Source: Akkermansiaceae bacterium UBA6138
Lineage (GTDB): Bacteria; Verrucomicrobiota; Verrucomicrobiia; Verrucomicrobiales; DEV007
Reading direction: 5' to 3'
Length of the DNA stretch: 37,729 nt
Assembly: GCA_002422425.1 (NCBI GenBank)
Contig: DIVG01000002.1
Span: forward strand, 1-37,729
The notes beneath the pieces are model-generated. The model was not told the DNA's origin and made no database searches. It worked only from the letters and a program-made list of their open reading frames with translations. A program made the translations under genes and the position numbers. Below are positions 1 to 7,474 of this stretch, in pieces (position 1 is the first letter of the stretch; every line of letters starts with the position of its first letter).

Positions 1-26
1 GGAACGGGGCGGCGGAACGGGGCGGG
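1..26. repeat. 13-bp GC-rich direct repeat, two copies
   Basis: Two adjacent copies of the 13-mer GGAACGGGGCGG(C/G) occupy 1-13 and 14-26. The array starts at the window edge, so more copies may lie outside. It lies downstream of the minus-strand sulfatase gene. No function can be assigned. Confidence 0.6.
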
Positions 27-32
27 TCGTAA

Positions 33-69
33 ATGCCGGATGCGGTCGTGCGGCGACAACACCCGGCAT
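33..69 (-). terminator. Candidate hairpin terminator after the sulfatase gene
   Basis: ATGCCGG (33-39) is perfectly complementary to CCGGCAT (63-69), and a nested GTCG/CGAC stem (45-48 with 54-57) sits inside. It lies about 10 nt past the sulfatase stop codon. On the minus strand only a short TTT follows, so this is a weak intrinsic terminator or simply a stable 3' end. Confidence 0.35.
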
Positions 70-78
70 CAAAATGGC

Positions 79-1665
79 TTACTTTACGGGGGGTGACATC
101 GCCTTGATCTGTTTTTCAAGCGAGTCAAGACTCCAGTCGCCCGGGGTCTGGCTCGGCGGATAGTCTTTCAGGGTTAAAAGGAACCTGCTCGCCACCGCCT
201 GGAGCGGCACCAGCACAAAAGCGCGGTCGATCATCCAGTCGTGATAGGTATTTGAGTTGTGCTGGGCTTTCTCGAAGGGGTCGCGGCGCAGATTAAAAAG
301 CAGCGGAAGACGCAGGTGGATAAACGGCTCGCGCCATACCTGGAGTTGCTCGGCGCGATTCTCAAGGTAAGTCGCCTTCCAGTCACCCACTCGGATGGCG
401 ACCACTTCACCGGCATCATTTACATAGATAAACTGCTCGCGCGGAGAGGCTTCAGCTTTCCCGGAAAGGTAATCATTCAAATCATACCCATCGATGTGAT
501 TTTTATAGGTGCGACCGTTGAGTTCGACTCCGGCAAGCAGTTCTTCCTTAATGTCAGGAGCACCGGCGGCAGCGGCGAAGGTAGGGAGCCAGTCCTCGTG
601 TGAGACGATCCCGTTTACTGTCACCCCGGCCTGCCAATTACCGGGCCAGCGCACAAAGCAGGGAACCCGGAAGGCACCCTCCCAATTGGAGTTCTTCTCT
701 CCGCGAAAGGGCGTCGTGCCGGCATCAGGCCAGGTATTATAGTGCGGACCGTTGTCAGTCGAATACTGAACGATCGTGTTATCGGCGATGCCCAATTCAT
801 CGATCAGCGCGAGCAGCTCACCCACATGCATGTCATGCTCGACCATGCCGTCACCATACTCATCCTGCCCGGAAAGACCGATGTGCTCCTCCTTCACGTG
901 TGTGCGGAAGTGCATCCGGGTGCCATTCCACCAGCAGAAGAACGGGGTGCCGGCCTCGTGGTGCCGCCTGATGAAATCCTTGGCGGCCGCGAGAGTCTCC
1001 TCATCGATCGTCTCCATGCGCTTTTTCGTGAGCGGCCCGAGATTTTCAATTGTCTGACCTCCCTTACCGTCCGCCAGACACTTGAGCACCCCGCGCGGGC
1101 CGAACTGCTCCAGGAAAGTCTTTCCGTTTGCCAACTTCATGTCGCGCGGGTAGTCGCGCTGCTCTGGCTCCTCCTCAGCGTTGAGGTGGTAGAGACTGCC
1201 GATGAACTCGTCGAAGCCGTTCATGGTCGGAAGGTGCTCGTCGCGATCCCCCTGGTGATTCTTCCCGAACTGACCGGTGGCATACCCCTGGCTCTTCATC
1301 ACAGTCCCGATCGTGACATCGGTCAACTGCCAGCCTTCCTTCGCACCGGGCATGCCGACCTTGGTCATTCCCGTGCGCACCGGCACGCTCCCGTTGAGAA
1401 AAGCGGCGCGACCGGCCGTGCAACTCTGCTGGCCGTAATAATCAGTGAAAGCAACTCCCTCGGCGGCAATTCGGTCAATGTTAGGTGTTTTGTAACCCAT
1501 CATCCCGCGGTTATTGTGACTGATATTCCAAGTACCGATATCGTCACCCCAGATCACCAGGACATTGGGTTTTTTCTGCTGCGCCTGCGCGACCGGCGCG
1601 AGGATCGCGAGCCCCACGACGAGCGCGAAAGCTCCGGTTCTCAGTATTCGGTTGTTCATGGTCAT
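79..1665 (-). CDS. Secreted sulfatase (arylsulfatase/alkaline phosphatase superfamily)
   Basis: A 528-aa protein that should hydrolyse sulfate esters in the periplasm or outside the cell. Residues 1-28 form a signal peptide ending AQA. The mature N terminus carries the metal-binding segment VIWGDD (residues 37-42). The sulfatase modification site is C82-T-A-G-R86, where Cys82 would become formylglycine. It has Ala rather than the common Pro at the third position (CxAxR rather than CxPxR). GKNHQGD (134-140) matches the usual GKWHLG segment and STDNG (302-306) gives the second metal-binding Asp-Asn pair. Length is normal. The start is ATG at 1665 with no clear Shine-Dalgarno; a second in-frame ATG two codons later is possible. 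Such sulfatases are abundant in PVC bacteria that degrade sulfated polysaccharides, but the substrate cannot be read from the sequence. Confidence 0.93.
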   Translation of the reverse strand: MTMNNRILRTGAFALVVGLAILAPVAQAQQKKPNVLVIWGDDIGTWNISHNNRGMMGYKTPNIDRIAAEGVAFTDYYGQQSCTAGRAAFLNGSVPVRTGMTKVGMPGAKEGWQLTDVTIGTVMKSQGYATGQFGKNHQGDRDEHLPTMNGFDEFIGSLYHLNAEEEPEQRDYPRDMKLANGKTFLEQFGPRGVLKCLADGKGGQTIENLGPLTKKRMETIDEETLAAAKDFIRRHHEAGTPFFCWWNGTRMHFRTHVKEEHIGLSGQDEYGDGMVEHDMHVGELLALIDELGIADNTIVQYSTDNGPHYNTWPDAGTTPFRGEKNSNWEGAFRVPCFVRWPGNWQAGVTVNGIVSHEDWLPTFAAAAGAPDIKEELLAGVELNGRTYKNHIDGYDLNDYLSGKAEASPREQFIYVNDAGEVVAIRVGDWKATYLENRAEQLQVWREPFIHLRLPLLFNLRRDPFEKAQHNSNTYHDWMIDRAFVLVPLQAVASRFLLTLKDYPPSQTPGDWSLDSLEKQIKAMSPPVK

Positions 1666-1808
1666 TATTTTAATGAATTAGGGGAAGGGCGTAGGAGAGG
1701 CGTCCATCGGGACCGCTCCCGGTGGTAAGAATGAGAAAGATCCCGTGAGAGGTTCCATCACCGCGCAAGACTCGCACGGCCCGCCCTCAATCACCATTAG
1801 ACCTTGGT

Positions 1809-2453
1809 TCAACCGGGCAGGAGACCACGACCGCCCGAGAAAAATCCGGCGAGGTCGCACTGGCGGACGAGCTCGGCGACAGAGGTGACTCCCATTTTCT
1901 CCATGACACGGGAGCGATGGACCTTCACGGTTTGCTCGACAATCCCGAGCTCGGCCGCGATTTGTTTGTTCAGCGCTCCCGTGATGACCCAGCCCATCAC
2001 TTCCCGTTCCCGCCGGGAAAGCGTCGCGATGCGAGACTTCACCTCGGCGGTCTTCGAAGACTCGGCAAGAAGACGGCGATGCTTCGCAAGCCCCTCGCCG
2101 ATCGCCCCGAGGAGCTCGTCCTCGTCGAAGGGTTTTTGCAGGAAGGTCACCGCCCCCTGACGCATCGCCCTCACCGTGGCGGGGATGTCCCCGTTGCCAC
2201 TGACGAAGACGACCGGGCAGCCCGGACCTCCGTCGTCAAGCCGGTTCAGCCGCCGCTGCAGCTCGAGGCCGTCGAGACCGGGCATTTGCAGATCAACAAC
2301 CACACAGGCTGCCGTCGCAAAAGAACGCGGCACGGCGGCGAGGAACTCTTCTCCCGAGGCAAAAAGCTCCCCGCGATAACCCGCACGCGACACGACCCGC
2401 CCGAGACTGCGGAGCACTGAGGGATCGTCATCGATGATGTAGACTGTTTCCAT
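1809..2453 (-). CDS. FixJ-like response regulator (REC + LuxR-type HTH)
   Basis: A 214-aa transcription regulator. The N-terminal receiver domain (about 3-120) has the acidic pocket DDD (8-10), phospho-acceptor Asp54 in VVVDLQMPG, and Lys107 in FLQKPF. A linker leads to a LuxR/GerE helix-turn-helix at about 143-200, with the typical sequences LSRREREV and NKQIAAELG. It lies 78 nt downstream of the sensor kinase gene on the same strand, so the two form a FixL/FixJ-type two-component pair. The DNA target and signal are unknown. The divergent sulfatase-type carbohydrate genes give no firm clue because the sulfatase lies downstream on the same strand, 143 nt beyond this stop codon, and could be in the same transcript or a target. 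Confidence 0.93.
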   Translation of the reverse strand: METVYIIDDDPSVLRSLGRVVSRAGYRGELFASGEEFLAAVPRSFATAACVVVDLQMPGLDGLELQRRLNRLDDGGPGCPVVFVSGNGDIPATVRAMRQGAVTFLQKPFDEDELLGAIGEGLAKHRRLLAESSKTAEVKSRIATLSRREREVMGWVITGALNKQIAAELGIVEQTVKVHRSRVMEKMGVTSVAELVRQCDLAGFFSGGRGLLPG

Positions 2454-2531
2454 GGGAACCCATACGGGAAAATCCTCACACTACCTTTAACTTTCACAAA
2501 GCGGCAACCGGAAGTTCGAAAAAAACGAGTC

Positions 2532-4367
2532 CTAGACACGCAGACTGAGCCGGAAGGTCGCACCAGCCGGAGCATCCTCCGGCACATACTCAAGTTCACC
2601 GCCGAACCGCCTCACGATCGCCCGGCTGATCGAAAGCCCCAGCCCGAGCCCGCCTTCCTTGGTAGTGGCAAAAGGCTCGAAGAGACGATTCTCCATCGCT
2701 GCAGGAATCCCCGGCCCGTCATCCCGCACGATCACAATCACCTCGCCGTTCTCATATTTCGTTTCGATGCAAACCGCCGGATCGGCATCCCTCCCCTTTT
2801 TCGGGACCTCGCGGATCGCGTCGAGACCGTTGAGGATGAGATTGATGAAAACCTGCTGCAGCTCGACACGACCTGCTTTTACGAGAGGCAATCCCGACCC
2901 GGGCAACCATTCGACCCTGGCTCCCCGAGCGGCGATCTCACCCTTCAAGAGGCTCATTGCCTCGTCCGCGACCGTGTTCAGATCAAGTGATTCATTCTCC
3001 GGCAGAAAGTCTTTTTTGACCATCGACCGCATCCCCTGCATGATACTGTCGGCACGCTTCGTATCGGCGATGACATCATCGAGGATCTCCCCCAACTCCT
3101 GCAGGTCGGGCGAGTCGTCGGTGAGATAGCGGCGCCCCACCTGGGCATTGCCAAGAATGGCGGTGAGCGGTTGATTCAATTCGTGGGCGAGCGACCCGGC
3201 CAGTTCGCCCAGCAGCCCTACCCGTGAGAGATGGCTGAGTTCCCGGTTCTGACGCGCATTTTCGAGCTCCGCGATCTTGCGGGACGTGACGTCAATCGAA
3301 ACCCCGCGCAACAGCGTTCCTTCGCCGTGTAAGCCGCGCTCGAGCCTCCCCATCGCCGCGATCCAGCGGACTCCCCCGTCCGGGAGGACGATACGATACT
3401 CGCTGGCCAGAGGGGCCTTCCCTTCGAGTGAGACCCGGGCTTCCTTTTCGGCGGTCGCACGATCCTCTTCGTGCACCGTCGCCAGAAAAGACTCGAAGCG
3501 CACCTCCTCCTCTTCAGGTAGACCATAGAGGCTTTTCCCGCTTTTTGAGACCCAGATCCGGTCACTTTCGAGATGCCACTCCCAGAGGGCGAGACGGGCG
3601 GATGATGCCGCGAGAGCGAGGCGACGCTCGCTCTTTTCCAGCTCAGTGGTGATCCGGGCGGCCCGCCGCACCTCACGACTGAGATCATAACCGATCACGA
3701 GGACAAGCATGAGGAAAGGGAAACTCACGAGGAGGGGTGCCCGGACGATCCCGGCAGAATTCAGAGCGGACTTCACCGTCACCACGAGGATGAAAAGCAC
3801 GATATTTCCGCCGATGAGAAGAGCATGGCGACGCTGCTCCCGGGATCCGTTTCGCCACAACCGCAGCGAAGCGTCGATCACATAGGCGATCTGCACGAGC
3901 GCCCCCAACTGGCCGATCCGCACCCAGGGATTCGCCACCCATTCTCCGAGGATCGCCACCTCCTCTCCGAAAAAAATGACGCGTTCGATCCCGGTGAGCT
4001 CGACGAAATGGAGGCTCTCGCCCGTCGTGAAGTTCAGGACCACTGCCAAAAAACGCAGGCCCAGCGCCACGAAGAGCAACCCGTTTGTCCCCGTGCCGAA
4101 CGAAAAGTGAACAAACCCGAGCCCGCCCGCGACCCAGAAACCGTAAATCAGATGGGCCCACCTGACGGCGGCGGAGTAGGTTTCCGGTGTCTCCGCGTAG
4201 AGTGCCATCATCTCGGCCCCTCCAAGGCTGATTACCGACAGAACCATCAGAACAAAGCAGAGATTGGCCCGCGACCGAGGTCCCGACTGGCCTGCGGGGA
4301 AGTGCATCAACGCCAGCATCAGGCACATGCCGGAAGCCGCCGACCAGATAACAGGGATCCAACTCAT
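2532..4367 (-). CDS. Membrane sensor histidine kinase with 7TM-like and PAS domains
   Basis: A 611-aa kinase partnered with the response regulator that follows. Residues 1-228 are hydrophobic and contain about six or seven membrane helices, resembling the histidine-kinase 7TM sensor type. A PAS domain with PAC-like end follows at about 245-370 (FESFLATVHEEDR, then EYRIVLPDGGVRWI). The H-box AHELNQPL has phospho-acceptor His395. The N-box holds Asn513, DDGPGIP (549-555) is the G1 box and GLGLGLS (573-579) the G2 box. The ATG at 4367 was chosen because the protein starts directly with a membrane helix there; an in-frame TTG at 4421 would add 18 polar residues and would fall inside the candidate terminator of the upstream aroA gene. 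The signal is unknown. Confidence 0.92.
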   Translation of the reverse strand: MSWIPVIWSAASGMCLMLALMHFPAGQSGPRSRANLCFVLMVLSVISLGGAEMMALYAETPETYSAAVRWAHLIYGFWVAGGLGFVHFSFGTGTNGLLFVALGLRFLAVVLNFTTGESLHFVELTGIERVIFFGEEVAILGEWVANPWVRIGQLGALVQIAYVIDASLRLWRNGSREQRRHALLIGGNIVLFILVVTVKSALNSAGIVRAPLLVSFPFLMLVLVIGYDLSREVRRAARITTELEKSERRLALAASSARLALWEWHLESDRIWVSKSGKSLYGLPEEEEVRFESFLATVHEEDRATAEKEARVSLEGKAPLASEYRIVLPDGGVRWIAAMGRLERGLHGEGTLLRGVSIDVTSRKIAELENARQNRELSHLSRVGLLGELAGSLAHELNQPLTAILGNAQVGRRYLTDDSPDLQELGEILDDVIADTKRADSIMQGMRSMVKKDFLPENESLDLNTVADEAMSLLKGEIAARGARVEWLPGSGLPLVKAGRVELQQVFINLILNGLDAIREVPKKGRDADPAVCIETKYENGEVIVIVRDDGPGIPAAMENRLFEPFATTKEGGLGLGLSISRAIVRRFGGELEYVPEDAPAGATFRLSLRV

Positions 4368-4420
4368 GGGAAATAGAGACGCTAAGCGGTCAGTTCTATT
4401 CCCCTTGGGGCAGCCCCGCA

Positions 4421-4452
4421 ATAAAAACCTTTTAAGACCGGCCGGGCCGGGG
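4421..4452 (-). terminator. Rho-independent terminator after aroA
   Basis: On the minus strand a GC-only hairpin (CCGGC/GCCGG, 4438-4450) lies about 50 nt past the aroA stop. It is followed by a run containing TTAAAAGG and then TTTTTATT. It would separate the tyrA-aroA transcript from the sensor kinase gene. Confidence 0.5.
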
Positions 4453-4500
4453 ATCAGGATAACTGCGGCAACGCAGCGGGCAAGCCGATGATTCCCGCAA

Positions 4501-5802
4501 TCAACTGCTCATGGATTGGAGTCGCTCAAATTCCCCAATAAATCCGGGGTAGGAGGTCTCGATACACTCGACGCCTTTGATGACAGTCTCGCCCTCGGCA
4601 AAGAGACCCGCGATAGCAAAGGCCATGGCGATGCGATGATCTCCGAGCGAGTTGATCTCGGCTCCTTTGAGGGGGGAACCTCCGGTAATTTCCATGCCGT
4701 CGGCAAATTCATCGACGGTGACACCCATACGGCGAAGGTTGTCCGCGACGGCGGAGATACGGTCGCTCTCTTTGACACGGAGCTCCTGGGCATCTCTGAT
4801 GACCGTTTTCCCCTCGGCAAGAGCGGCCGCAACGGCGAGGACGGGAATCTCGTCGATCAAGGTAGGAATCTCGGCTCCGCCAATCTCGGTGGCAACGAGA
4901 CCGGACCCAACGACTTCGATCGTACCCATCGGTTCGCAGCCCGATTCGTCAATTCGCTCGGTGATTCCGGCCCCCATCCGGGACATGACACTGAGAATGC
5001 CGACCCGGGTCGGATTGAGTCCCACGTTGTTGATCAGGAGCCGCGCCCCCTTGCGCGCGGCGGCGGCGACGATCCAGAAGGCGGCGCTGGAGATGTCGCC
5101 CGGAACCCGGATGTCGCGGGACTCGGGGGTCTGGCCGCCCCAGATCGAAACCGTGTTGCCCTCGCGGAGATTTTTAACGAGAAGGTAGTTAAGCATGCGC
5201 TCGGTATGGTCGCGCGAAAGATGCGGTTCGGTCACGGTCGTTTTCCCCTCGGCCGCGAGAGCGGCGAGCATGATGGCGCTCTTGATCTGCGCGCTGGCGA
5301 CGGGCGACTCGTAATCGATCGCGGTGAGCCGGAGACTTCCCGTGATTGTGAGCGGCGCGGTGCAGCGATCACCCCGCCCTTTGATCTTCGCCCCCATCTT
5401 CTCAAGCGGCAGAGCGATACGATTCATGGGGCGCTTCGAGAGCGAAGCATCCCCGGTGAGAGTGGTTTCGAACGGTTGCGAGGCGAGGATGCCGGCGAGA
5501 AGCCGCATCGTCGTGCCGCTGTTGCCGCAGTCAATCGGCTTGCCGGGATCTTTGAACTGTCCGCGGCAGCCGTGAACGCGAAGGCTCGTTCCGTCGTCGC
5601 CGATCGGCTCAATCTCGAGACCCATGGCGGTGAGCGCGTGCATCGTGGCGAGACAGTCCTCGCTCGCAAGGAAGCCGGTAATCTCACAGGGGCCGTTCGA
5701 GAGCGCGGAAAACATGAGGGCGCGGTGGGAGATACTCTTATCCCCCGGGACAGTGAGTTCCGCTGCGAAATCCTTGACTTTTTTGACGCGAAGATCGGCC
5801 AT
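4501..5802 (-). CDS. aroA: 3-phosphoshikimate 1-carboxyvinyltransferase (EPSP synthase)
   Basis: A 433-aa enzyme of normal length. It transfers enolpyruvate from PEP to shikimate-3-phosphate, the sixth step of the shikimate pathway, in the cytoplasm. The phosphate-binding signature PGDKSISHRALMF is at residues 19-31, GNSGTTMRLL at 93-102, LRVKESDRI at 341-349 and LGDHRIAM at 386-393. All four patterns used to define class II EPSP synthases are present: GDKS (20-23), SAQIK (170-174), RDHTE (197-201) and NPTR (263-266). The residue equivalent to E. coli Gly96 is still Gly, and the Pro101 position is Leu. The gene starts 47 nt after tyrA and is probably cotranscribed with it. Confidence 0.97.
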   Translation of the reverse strand: MADLRVKKVKDFAAELTVPGDKSISHRALMFSALSNGPCEITGFLASEDCLATMHALTAMGLEIEPIGDDGTSLRVHGCRGQFKDPGKPIDCGNSGTTMRLLAGILASQPFETTLTGDASLSKRPMNRIALPLEKMGAKIKGRGDRCTAPLTITGSLRLTAIDYESPVASAQIKSAIMLAALAAEGKTTVTEPHLSRDHTERMLNYLLVKNLREGNTVSIWGGQTPESRDIRVPGDISSAAFWIVAAAARKGARLLINNVGLNPTRVGILSVMSRMGAGITERIDESGCEPMGTIEVVGSGLVATEIGGAEIPTLIDEIPVLAVAAALAEGKTVIRDAQELRVKESDRISAVADNLRRMGVTVDEFADGMEITGGSPLKGAEINSLGDHRIAMAFAIAGLFAEGETVIKGVECIETSYPGFIGEFERLQSMSS

Positions 5803-5849
5803 GGTGGGTAGTGGGGGTAAGGACCGGTGGCCCTGCCTTTGACGGCGGT

Positions 5850-6695
5850 TTAGAGAGAGCCGCGCAACGCGCGGGCTTCGGACAGAAAGCTGAGGAGCCG
5901 CTCCCTGTCAAGGGTATCGAGGGCTTCTTTCCACATTTCGAGTTCGCGGATGAGTTCCCCGAGTTGGCCCGAGACCGCGAGGTGATTATCTGAAAGAATC
6001 CCCGCCCACATCCCCTCGGGCCCCCCCGCGACGCGGGTCGTGTCACGAAAACCGCCGCCACTGAGAGGAGCGGCTTCGGGAACACGGCTGAGGACGGAGC
6101 GGGCGAGGGCGGCGGCAACGAGGTGCGGCAGGTGGCTGATGGCACCGACCAGTTCATCGTGCCGCCCGGGAGAGAGCCGGGTCACGATCGCGCCGAGGGC
6201 CTCCCAGAAATCGGTGAGACGACGCAGAAAGAGATCGTCCGGGCCAGTTCCGTCGGCCGGAGTGAGAATGACGGCGGCTTTCTCAAAAAGGGACGAATCA
6301 GCAAACGCGAGGCCCTTTTTCTCCGATCCGGCCATGGGATGGCTCCCGATAAACCGTCCCCCGCGAGCCGCCACGAGAGGACTGAGCTCCCGGACGACAG
6401 GTCCTTTGACACTGCCCACGTCGGTTACAAGCACTTCGAGGCCGACGGGAAACGCGGCCATCTGCGCGACCACTCCGGCCATATCTCCCGTCGGCATCGC
6501 AAGGAGAAGAAGATCCGCGCCGGCAATGGCCTCGTTGACATCGGAGGAAGCGCTTTCCACCAGCCCCGGCTCAGCGAGGATTTCGGCGACCGCGTCTGGT
6601 CGGCGAGCCCAGGCGCTCAGACGCACGAACGGATCTTTCGCCCGAACCGCACGCAGGACCGAGCCGCCGATGAGACCCGGGCTCAGAACCGCCAC
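5850..6695 (-). CDS. tyrA: Prephenate dehydrogenase
   Basis: A 281-aa NAD(P)-dependent dehydrogenase converting prephenate to 4-hydroxyphenylpyruvate in tyrosine synthesis. The Rossmann segment is VLSPGLIGGS (3-12), with Ser-Pro where the first glycine of GxGxxG is usual. TDVGSVK is at 91-97, the prephenate-site motif GSHPMAGSE at 117-125 and ISHLPH at 186-191. No chorismate mutase or ACT domain is present. The start is GTG at 6695, the only ATG/GTG/TTG in frame before the upstream stop; a CTG at 6728, which overlaps the stop of the preceding lipoprotein gene, would add 11 residues and cannot be excluded. The gene lies 29 nt after that lipoprotein gene and 47 nt before aroA, suggesting one transcript. 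Confidence 0.93.
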   Translation of the reverse strand: MAVLSPGLIGGSVLRAVRAKDPFVRLSAWARRPDAVAEILAEPGLVESASSDVNEAIAGADLLLLAMPTGDMAGVVAQMAAFPVGLEVLVTDVGSVKGPVVRELSPLVAARGGRFIGSHPMAGSEKKGLAFADSSLFEKAAVILTPADGTGPDDLFLRRLTDFWEALGAIVTRLSPGRHDELVGAISHLPHLVAAALARSVLSRVPEAAPLSGGGFRDTTRVAGGPEGMWAGILSDNHLAVSGQLGELIRELEMWKEALDTLDRERLLSFLSEARALRGSL

Positions 6696-6724
6696 GTGCT
6701 GAAACGGCTGTCCGTTCGACGCAC

Positions 6725-7288
6725 TCAGGGCACTTTAAAGTAAATTTTCTTTCCGGGATTGTTGGGATCCGGAATCTGGACCTGAGTGCCGCGCTTAAGC
6801 GGTTCTCCTGTGGGGTTGCCCGATGAATCGTATTTCTCCACCGAGATCTGGCCAAGCGAAGCATTCGCGCCGGGCAGGGTCACGACGAGCGGGTTCCCCG
6901 GGACCGCGTTGGCGAAGGGCATGTCTGCAGCAGCGGGCGCTGCGGGAGGAGCCGGCTTGGGGTCCGTCGCGGGAGGCTTGACCGTTCCAGCCCCGAGATC
7001 ACGAACGTCGCGCATCCCTGGAGCTGGCGCGGGCCCTGACGGCGCCGGCGCGGGTCCCGTCGCTGGCGCTACTGCTCCGGCAGCCTGGTTTGCCCCGGTG
7101 TAGCCGAAGCGTCCCCCCGCACCTTCGGGCGGCGCGGGGATTTCCCCCGGGGCGGGCTGGCCATACTGCGCGGGCGGAACCGGGGCAGGATCCAGCGGCG
7201 GCGGCGGCTGATTCCGCGATTTACAACTGACGGTCACGGACACGAGCGCGACCACAAGGAGTGCGGCACAACTAAGACGGGAATTCAT
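6725..7288 (-). CDS. Proline-rich putative lipoprotein
   Basis: A 187-aa protein of unknown function. Residues 1-21 form a hydrophobic signal ending VTVSC, so Cys22 is a likely lipidated residue. Residues 28-125 are rich in Pro, Ala and Gly (for example PPPPLDPAPVPPAQ) and look disordered. The last 60 residues are more ordered and end in a segment with two charged turns (SSGNPTGEPLKRG, DPNNPGKKIYF), perhaps a small beta domain. The ATG at 7288 was chosen because it places the lipobox correctly; an upstream extension would bury the signal peptide. It sits between the ExbB/ExbD/VWA operon and tyrA, and may have its own promoter. Its Pro-rich linker would suit a protein that spans part of the envelope, but this is inference. 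Confidence 0.75.
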   Translation of the reverse strand: MNSRLSCAALLVVALVSVTVSCKSRNQPPPPLDPAPVPPAQYGQPAPGEIPAPPEGAGGRFGYTGANQAAGAVAPATGPAPAPSGPAPAPGMRDVRDLGAGTVKPPATDPKPAPPAAPAAADMPFANAVPGNPLVVTLPGANASLGQISVEKYDSSGNPTGEPLKRGTQVQIPDPNNPGKKIYFKVP

Positions 7289-7317
7289 AAAACGCGGAAA
7301 TACGAAGCGGACGCGAG

Positions 7318-7345
7318 AGATTAGAAAAAGTTTTAAACTTCTCAA
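7318..7345 (-). promoter_or_regulatory. Candidate promoter with palindromic spacer
   Basis: On the minus strand TTGAGA (7340-7345) and TAATCT (7318-7323) are 16 nt apart, placing transcription start about 20-25 nt before the lipoprotein ATG. The spacer contains the perfect inverted repeat AAGTTT-n-AAACTT (7328-7340), which could be an operator. Confidence 0.35.
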
Positions 7346-7474
7346 GTGGTAAAATACCCGTAAACTCAAACTGTGCGACAAAAAACACCGTGCCAGTTCC
7401 GGGGCATTTCTTGTTTCTCCTGAGTATTCTAAAAAATTACTCCAGATAGATACGAGACCTCTTGTTCTTTTCTT

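Noticed and set aside
742..1728. A 328-codon plus-strand frame across the sulfatase gene
   Set aside because: It is antisense to a gene with a signal peptide and the full sulfatase motif set, and has no domain of its own.
4516..5811. A 431-codon plus-strand frame across aroA
   Set aside because: It is the complement of the aroA gene. EPSP synthase signatures are all on the minus strand.
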